DNA of 10,684 bases from an uncultured Eubacteriales bacterium. Its GTDB lineage: Bacteria; Bacillota; Clostridia; Tissierellales; Peptoniphilaceae. The number at the start of each line of letters is the position of its first letter. The first letter of the stretch is position 1. Location: assembly GCA_902488815.1 (NCBI GenBank), contig CABTXP010000040.1:1-10684 (forward strand), written 5' to 3'. Positions 5,487-10,684 of the stretch are shown in pieces. The notes beneath the pieces are model-generated. The model searched no databases and was not told where the DNA came from. It saw nothing but the letters and a program-made list of their open reading frames with translations. The position numbers were made by a program, and so were the translations under genes.

Positions 5487-7193
5487 CTACATTTGTTCCG
5501 GCGCTCTAATACCCAGCAGGTCCAGACCTTCTTTAATTACAGTCTTAACTCCGTAAGATATTAAAAGCCTTTTCTTTGTAGTACTTTCATCATCTGTGAT
5601 TATCTTGTGAGCATTGTAGAACTTATTAAAGTCTTTTGACAAGTCTACAATGTATCTTGTGATGAAATAAGGTTCGTATTTTTCCGATGCATCTATAACC
5701 ACGTCGGTAAATCTCATAATATTTCTCACAATATTTATTTCTTCTTCGTTTAAATCGAAGTTTGAAATTTCATCTGCAATATTAAAGTCGCCCTTCTTTA
5801 ACAGTGAGCAAATTCTCGCATGTGTGTATTGAACATAGGGCGCCGTCTCTCCTTCAAAGGAAAGAATTTTGTCCCAGTCAAAGACATAGTCTTTAATTCT
5901 TTGGTTAAAGAGCTCTTGAAACTTAACTGCACCGATGCCTACTGCATGAGCAAGTTCTTCCTTGTCATAGTCGCCGGTGATTCCGCTTTTTTCTCTCTCA
6001 TCTAATATATCTCTTACTTTTGAAACGGCTTTGTTTAAAACATCTTCCAAGTAAATAATATTTCCTGACCTTGTAGACAGAGCTCCGTCTTCAGCACTTA
6101 CCATGCCGAAGGCTATATGAACACAATCTTTTTCCCAGTCGTAGCCCATTTTTTTAAGGACTGCACGGAACTGTTTAAAGTGAAGATTTTGTTGTGAGCC
6201 TACAACGTAAAGGCTCTTGTAAAAGTCGTAAACTTTTTTTCTGTAAAGTGTGGCTGTAATTTCTCTCGTGAGATAAATTGTAGAGCCGTCAGACTTTATA
6301 ATAAGTGCAGGGGGAAGGTCAAACTCGTCCAAGTTTACAATCTTCGCTCCCTCTGAATCTTCAAGTAAATTCTTGTCTTCAAGCAGCTTTACAGTTGCAG
6401 CCATCTTGTCTTGGTAGAAACTTTCGCCGTTGTAGCTGTCAAATTCAATGTCAAGCATCTTATATACTCTGTTAAATTCTTCCAAGGATACTTCTCTAAA
6501 CCATTTCCAAATTTCAACAGCTTCTTCGTCTCCGTCTTCAAGTTTTTTAAACCACATTCTACACTTGTTGTGAAGGTCTTCATCGTTTTTTATCTCTTCA
6601 TTTATGTGCACATATAGTTTTAAAAGTTCAGGTATTGGATCCGCTTCAATTTTTTCTTTTTCGCCCCACATTTTGTACGCCTGTATAAGCATACCGAATT
6701 GTGTGCCGTAGTCTCCAAGGTAGTTTATGCCGACGGTCTTGTAACCCAAGAATTTAAAAATTCTCTTAATACTGTCGCCAATTACTGTAGACCTGATGTG
6801 ACCTATGTGGAATGGCTTTGCAATATTGGTGGAAGAGTAGTCCATGACCACGGTTTTTCCTTCTCCCACATTTTTTTTGCCGTAGTTATCTCCTTCAGTT
6901 CTTAACTCTTCAAAGAAAGTCTTTGCCATTAACTTTTTGTTTATAAAAAAGTTGATGTAAGCTCCCTTTGTCTCGATTTTTTCAAAATATTCCGTGTCCC
7001 TAATTGTATCTGCAATTTCATTTGCTATAAGAGCCGGATTTTTTCTCATGGTCTTTGCAAGTGAAAACGCGGGGAAAGCAAAGTCTCCCATGTCAAATGT
7101 AGGGGGAACTTCTATTAGGCGAATTATTTCATCTTTATTCAGATTTGCGGCTTTTGCTATAAGTTCAGCCGACTTGTCCTTAAAATCTATCAT
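5487..7193 (-). CDS. argS: Arginine--tRNA ligase
   Basis: Class I synthetase that charges tRNA-Arg in the cytoplasm. The 568-residue protein is full length for the bacterial type. Seen in order: an N-terminal Add-1-like tRNA-recognition domain (1-110), the Rossmann core with the HIGH signature exactly HIGH at 129-132 within AKPFHIGHIRS, a KMSKS-region equivalent that has drifted to ALSTRSG (371-377), as is common in ArgRS, and a C-terminal DALR anticodon-binding domain starting near APYVQYTHARI (451-461) and ending LGIRAPEQM. A ribosome site AAGGAG overlaps the mutS2 stop codon, and only nine bases separate the two genes, so they are co-transcribed and probably coupled. Transcripts can run on into the infC leader, since no hairpin terminator follows the stop. 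Confidence 0.98.
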   Translation of the reverse strand: MIDFKDKSAELIAKAANLNKDEIIRLIEVPPTFDMGDFAFPAFSLAKTMRKNPALIANEIADTIRDTEYFEKIETKGAYINFFINKKLMAKTFFEELRTEGDNYGKKNVGEGKTVVMDYSSTNIAKPFHIGHIRSTVIGDSIKRIFKFLGYKTVGINYLGDYGTQFGMLIQAYKMWGEKEKIEADPIPELLKLYVHINEEIKNDEDLHNKCRMWFKKLEDGDEEAVEIWKWFREVSLEEFNRVYKMLDIEFDSYNGESFYQDKMAATVKLLEDKNLLEDSEGAKIVNLDEFDLPPALIIKSDGSTIYLTREITATLYRKKVYDFYKSLYVVGSQQNLHFKQFRAVLKKMGYDWEKDCVHIAFGMVSAEDGALSTRSGNIIYLEDVLNKAVSKVRDILDEREKSGITGDYDKEELAHAVGIGAVKFQELFNQRIKDYVFDWDKILSFEGETAPYVQYTHARICSLLKKGDFNIADEISNFDLNEEEINIVRNIMRFTDVVIDASEKYEPYFITRYIVDLSKDFNKFYNAHKIITDDESTTKKRLLISYGVKTVIKEGLDLLGIRAPEQM

Positions 7194-7202
7194 TTCTACT
7201 CC

Positions 7203-9578
7203 TTACTTTAAATTTACATAGGTTACACCGCTGCCACCTTCGGATAACGGCGCTTCTTCTATTGATTTGACCGGTTTAAGCCCCGGCAGGTAGGATTTTA
7301 ATTTCTGTCTTAAAACTCCCGTGCCCTTGCCGTGGATTATTCTCACTCGTTTAAGTCCCGAGATATAGGCGTCGTCCAGGTACTTGTCCACTTCCATTTT
7401 GGCCTCTTCAAAGTTTCTGCCTCGAAGGTCTATCTCCGTGGAAATATTTTGGGACTTTTCTCTGAGAATTTTGGCGGCTTTGTTTTTGTTCTCTTCCTCT
7501 TCCCTTTCAATTTTAATTAAAGACTTCTTGGGAAGTTTCATCTTCATAATACCTATTTGTAACATAACATCACCGCTTTTGTCCACATTTTCAAGGACAA
7601 TTCCCTCTTGATTTAAAGAAGGTATCTTAACCGTGTCTCCCGCCTTAATGTCTTTGGAGTGATTTTTCACTTCTTCTATTACAATTTTTTCAGATCTGTC
7701 CGAAACTTTTTCAAGACCCTCTCTCAGCATGTCCTGCGCATCCTGAAGCCTTCTTGAATTTTCAGAGTCCAAATATTTTTGTACGTCCTTTATTTCCGAC
7801 AAAGCAAGTTGAGATTCTTCTCTTGCTCTTCTTAAAATTCTCTCTCCTTCTTCCTTTGCCTTTCTGAGAATTTTTTCTTCTCTCTCTTCCATTTGAGAAA
7901 GTTTCTTCTCAAGCCTTTCGTTTTGAATTTTTAAATCCTCACGCTCTCTAAGGACGTCTTCCTTAGCTCTTGCTATTTCCGATCTGTCTTTTTCTATGGC
8001 CTTTAAAACTTCTTCAAACTCAATATTGTCTTCGTTGATTAAACTTTTTGCGCTATCAATTATTTCACTTGGCAGTCCCAAACGCTTTGAAATTTCAAAG
8101 GCATTGGACTTGCCCGGCACTCCTATGGACACTCTGAATGTTGGGCTAAGTGTCTCAACGTCAAATTCCATTGAAGCGTTTTGCACGCCCTCTGTAGTAA
8201 GTGCATAGACCTTCAGCTGATTGTAGTGAGTGGTGGCAATGGTTCTTATTTGTTTTTCAAGCATGAGATCCATAATCGCCCTTGCAAGTGCCGCCCCTTC
8301 CGTAGGGTCGGTGCCCGCTCCCAACTCGTCAAAAAGCACCAAGGATTTAGGCGTAGCTTCCTTTACAATTTTTACAATGTTCACCATGTGAGATGAAAAA
8401 GTTGAAAGTGACTGCTCAATAGACTGCTCGTCTCCAATGTCCACAAAGACCTTATCAAAAATTGCAATGGAGGAGCCTGAAAGGGCGGGTATGTGAAGCC
8501 CCATCTGAGCCATTAAAGTCAAAAGTCCCACTGTCTTTAATGTGACGGTCTTACCGCCGGTGTTTGGCCCCGTGATTATAAGAGACGTGAAAGTGTCTCC
8601 CAAGTACACGTCTATTGGCACAACTTTTTCTCTGTCTATTAAAGGATGTCGCGCCTGTTTTAAATTTATATAGCCCTCTTCGTTTAAGAGAGGTGCCTGG
8701 CCGTCCATATTAATTGACATTTGTCCCTTGGCAAAAATAAAATCTAATTCCTTTAAGATTTCTTCATTGCCCATTAACTCTTCCGCCACTTCAGCAACTT
8801 TTGCCGAAAGCTCTTCTAAAATTCTCTTGATCTCCGTGTCTTCCTCTATGTAAAGGGTGCGAAGTTCGTTGTTTAAATTCACAACCGCCATGGGCTCAAT
8901 GTAAACAGTCTGGCCGCTGGCACTCATGTCGTGAACAATGCCTTGGATTTTCCCCTTGCTCTCCGACTTTACAGGCACCACATATCTGTCGCCGCGCATT
9001 GTTACAACAGTGTCTTGTAAATGTTTTGCAGTGTCCTGAGATGTGACAATTTTTTCCAATCTGTTTTTGATCTCGGCTTTTTTGTTTTTAATTTGCTGTC
9101 TTATTTGTCTGAGCCTCGTCGATGCCGAGTCGGAAATCTCATCTTCCGACACAATTGCATTTGCAATTTCCTGTTCAAGGGCTCTGTTTGTGTAGAGAGC
9201 TCCGATTAAATTTTCAATTACAGGATAGGAACTCTGTCTGTCCGAGTCGTCATTTGACAAAAATTTTTTAAGACGTCCCGACACTCTTAGCGTGTCTCCG
9301 ATTTTAATTAAGGCTCCGGGGAAAAGACTTCCACCAAGTAAGGTGTGCTTTAAGTGTGGCACGATTTCGTTAATTCCGAAAAGGGGCGGGCTCGATCTTT
9401 TTATAATTATATTCGCCGCCTCGGTAACTTCCTCCTGCTTCATCTTTAAGACAGAAGTGTCGTGATAGATTTCCATTTCATCTACGGCTTTTTTGCCTAA
9501 AGAGGATGCGGTGTAGCCCTTCAGCATCTCCTTAACTCTATTTATTTCTAAAATTCTTTCGTTTTTTCCAATTTTCAT
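7203..9578 (-). CDS. mutS2: MutS2 ATPase/Smr protein (ribosome-collision and recombination factor)
   Basis: A 791-residue MutS2, typical full length. It lacks the mismatch-recognition domain of MutS. The core and clamp region lies before the ATPase domain, which has Walker A GPNTGGKT (337-344), the MutS-type STFSSHM (392-398) and Walker B LVLFDELGAGTDP (413-425). A long charged coiled coil follows (about 520-640), then a KOW-like segment (about 645-690), then the C-terminal Smr domain with DLRG (717-720) and HGKGTGVLR (749-757), intact. In Bacillus subtilis MutS2 acts on collided ribosomes; in Helicobacter it restrains recombination. Which role holds here cannot be read from sequence, but its place beside argS and the infC operon suits a translational one. 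The start ATG overlaps the upstream stop by four bases (ATGA), with AGAGGTG at 9583-9589 as ribosome site. Confidence 0.97.
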   Translation of the reverse strand: MKIGKNERILEINRVKEMLKGYTASSLGKKAVDEMEIYHDTSVLKMKQEEVTEAANIIIKRSSPPLFGINEIVPHLKHTLLGGSLFPGALIKIGDTLRVSGRLKKFLSNDDSDRQSSYPVIENLIGALYTNRALEQEIANAIVSEDEISDSASTRLRQIRQQIKNKKAEIKNRLEKIVTSQDTAKHLQDTVVTMRGDRYVVPVKSESKGKIQGIVHDMSASGQTVYIEPMAVVNLNNELRTLYIEEDTEIKRILEELSAKVAEVAEELMGNEEILKELDFIFAKGQMSINMDGQAPLLNEEGYINLKQARHPLIDREKVVPIDVYLGDTFTSLIITGPNTGGKTVTLKTVGLLTLMAQMGLHIPALSGSSIAIFDKVFVDIGDEQSIEQSLSTFSSHMVNIVKIVKEATPKSLVLFDELGAGTDPTEGAALARAIMDLMLEKQIRTIATTHYNQLKVYALTTEGVQNASMEFDVETLSPTFRVSIGVPGKSNAFEISKRLGLPSEIIDSAKSLINEDNIEFEEVLKAIEKDRSEIARAKEDVLREREDLKIQNERLEKKLSQMEEREEKILRKAKEEGERILRRAREESQLALSEIKDVQKYLDSENSRRLQDAQDMLREGLEKVSDRSEKIVIEEVKNHSKDIKAGDTVKIPSLNQEGIVLENVDKSGDVMLQIGIMKMKLPKKSLIKIEREEEENKNKAAKILREKSQNISTEIDLRGRNFEEAKMEVDKYLDDAYISGLKRVRIIHGKGTGVLRQKLKSYLPGLKPVKSIEEAPLSEGGSGVTYVNLK

Positions 9579-10684
9579 AGAACACCTCTGTATAAATGTC
9601 CTTTAAATCCGTCTTTTGTAAATTGTCTTCTGTTGTAAATATCTTCTACAATTTCCGCTGCACTTTCCCAAGGGAAGTTAATCTTCACTCTTAAAATATT
9701 TACACCGGCACTTATTAACGCATCTGCATCACCTCGTAAGTCAACAGGTCTGTCCGTGTAAATGTCCGTAGTGCTTCCCTTGATAAAGGGAAAAGCCGCT
9801 CCAGTTCTGTCTTTCAAAAAATATACGCCTGTTCTGTCCTTAATCTCCGTTAGGTCCAAGGGATTGTGCTCCATTGTCATGACCTTTACATGACCGTAGA
9901 CAGTTCTCTCAATGTTTCCGCCAATATTTTTAGATATTTTTTCTACCTGATCTAATGTAGCCTCTTCAGAAACTGAAAAAGATTTTCCCACATCAATCGC
10001 AAAATCTCCGGCATAGGAATTGAATAGGTTAAGCTCGTGGCCCAAGTGAAGGTTAAAATCTTTAAAGGTCACCAGCTGTCCCCAGTTGTTTACCTCCACA
10101 TTAATAATTCCCATGGACTTAATCTTTTGTAAAATTTTCTCTTCCTCTTCAGTGTAGTAAATATTGTTTAAAGAGACAAATACTTCTCCCTTAAAATCTT
10201 TTAAGGCACTTAAATAATTTTCATCTATTGCCCTGTCCTTTAAATAAATTCTTCCGACTTTATTTAAATCCACGCCTTTTAAGTAATTTAAATCTCCCAC
10301 TTCCAAGGCTATAAAAGGTTCAGCCTTATCTCTCTTTTTAAACTCAACATGTAAATCTGTAACATCATTTACATTAGTCTTTAAAATTTCAGATTGGAGC
10401 TTTTCAATTCCCTTTCGTCTCAACTCATTTAATTTTGAAATTGGGATAAAAATTTCATCACACTCTATATTTATTTCTTTTAAATAAAAGTCCGTATCCC
10501 CTAACTTTGAAAGACTTTCTCTAATTCTCTCTTCACTTACCGCGTGAGTCTTGGGCTCTTCAAGTTCAAAGTCTCCTTCTACTTCCGCCGTAATGCCCAT
10601 TGAAGTGAAGACTAATTTCGGTCTTTTTCCTTTAAAAAATTCTGCCGCAATACTTACTTCTCTATTTAAATTTTTTGAATTAAT
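9575..10684 (-). CDS. U32 family peptidase-like protein with DUF3656-type region, C-terminal 369 residues
   Basis: The frame is open from the right window edge to the stop at 9575-9577, so the gene starts outside and the N-terminal U32 domain is not seen. The visible part resembles the DUF3656 insert of long U32 proteins: a beta-rich segment (FTSMGITAEVEGDFELEEP), then SKLGDTDFYLKEI and FIPISKLNELRRKGIEKL, then a second barrel-like half with YGHVKVMTMEHNPLDL, LKDRTGAAFPFI and RPVDLRGDADALISAGVNILRVKI. The Cys usually expected in the MxxEHCP motif is Asn here, and the second half has almost no cysteines. Members of U32 include collagenase-like proteins and RNA-hydroxylation factors such as RlhA/TrhP; the true substrate here is unknown. 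An internal ATG at 10598-10600 is not the start, since family-like sequence continues upstream. Its stop overlaps the mutS2 start. Confidence 0.88.
   Translation of the reverse strand: MNSKNLNREVSIAAEFFKGKRPKLVFTSMGITAEVEGDFELEEPKTHAVSEERIRESLSKLGDTDFYLKEINIECDEIFIPISKLNELRRKGIEKLQSEILKTNVNDVTDLHVEFKKRDKAEPFIALEVGDLNYLKGVDLNKVGRIYLKDRAIDENYLSALKDFKGEVFVSLNNIYYTEEEEKILQKIKSMGIINVEVNNWGQLVTFKDFNLHLGHELNLFNSYAGDFAIDVGKSFSVSEEATLDQVEKISKNIGGNIERTVYGHVKVMTMEHNPLDLTEIKDRTGVYFLKDRTGAAFPFIKGSTTDIYTDRPVDLRGDADALISAGVNILRVKINFPWESAAEIVEDIYNRRQFTKDGFKGHLYRGVL

Noticed and set aside
7203..9578. Mismatch repair MutS
   Set aside because: The protein has no N-terminal mismatch-recognition domain and carries the coiled coil and C-terminal Smr domain that define MutS2.
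10598..10600. ATG as the start of the U32-like gene
   Set aside because: The frame stays open for 28 codons upstream to the window edge, with family-like sequence and no ribosome site at this ATG; the visible part lacks the N-terminal domain, so the gene starts outside.
1..10684. Mobile element, CRISPR array, phage or defence island
   Set aside because: No transposase, integrase, spaced direct repeats, long terminal inverted repeats or tRNA gene was seen; coding content is housekeeping and base composition looks even.

Overview
The window comes from a low-GC, AT-rich Gram-positive bacterium of the Firmicutes/Clostridia type. Signs of this are a T-box leader on thrS, an L20-type leader with an intrinsic terminator before infC, strong AGGAGG ribosome binding sites, extended -10 promoters and MutS2. 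Protein style and gene order resemble the anaerobic Gram-positive cocci of the Tissierellia (Peptoniphilus/Anaerococcus-like), but genus is a guess from memory only. Almost everything is on the minus strand and almost everything serves translation.

Layout from left to right. 1-1373 (minus) is the N-terminal part of thrS, running off the left edge. 1386-1577 (minus) is its T-box leader, with a promoter at about 1584-1612. A divergent promoter at 1664-1692 drives a plus-strand gene (1729-2757) for a polytopic membrane protein of the LPG-synthase TM/UPF0104 family. It ends at a palindromic terminator (2767-2784) shared with a convergent minus-strand pair: a SpoU-type RNA methyltransferase (3463-4188) and a DUF6873-like protein (2789-3466), joined by a 4-base ATGA overlap. 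The pair has its own extended -10 promoter so close to the start codon that the mRNA looks leaderless. Next comes the classical infC-rpmI-rplT operon (4252-5331, minus), with a terminator at 4226-4249, a leader attenuator at 5352-5450 and an AUU start codon for infC. Upstream of it lie argS (5487-7193), mutS2 (7203-9578) and the C-terminal part of a U32-family peptidase-like protein (9575-10684, open at the right edge). Those three are tightly packed and look co-transcribed.

How the genes fit together. Two aminoacyl-tRNA synthetases, initiation factor 3, two 50S proteins, an RNA methyltransferase and MutS2 (a ribosome-collision factor in Bacillus) make this a translation-centred region. Its RNA-level control is the clearest non-protein content: a T-box sensing uncharged tRNA-Thr and an attenuator that should respond to L20. 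I found no mobile element, CRISPR array, tRNA, rRNA or defence system. The region is mainly ordinary housekeeping DNA. The points most worth a second look are the apparently leaderless methyltransferase transcript, the poorly understood DUF6873-like partner gene, and the detail of the two leader RNAs.
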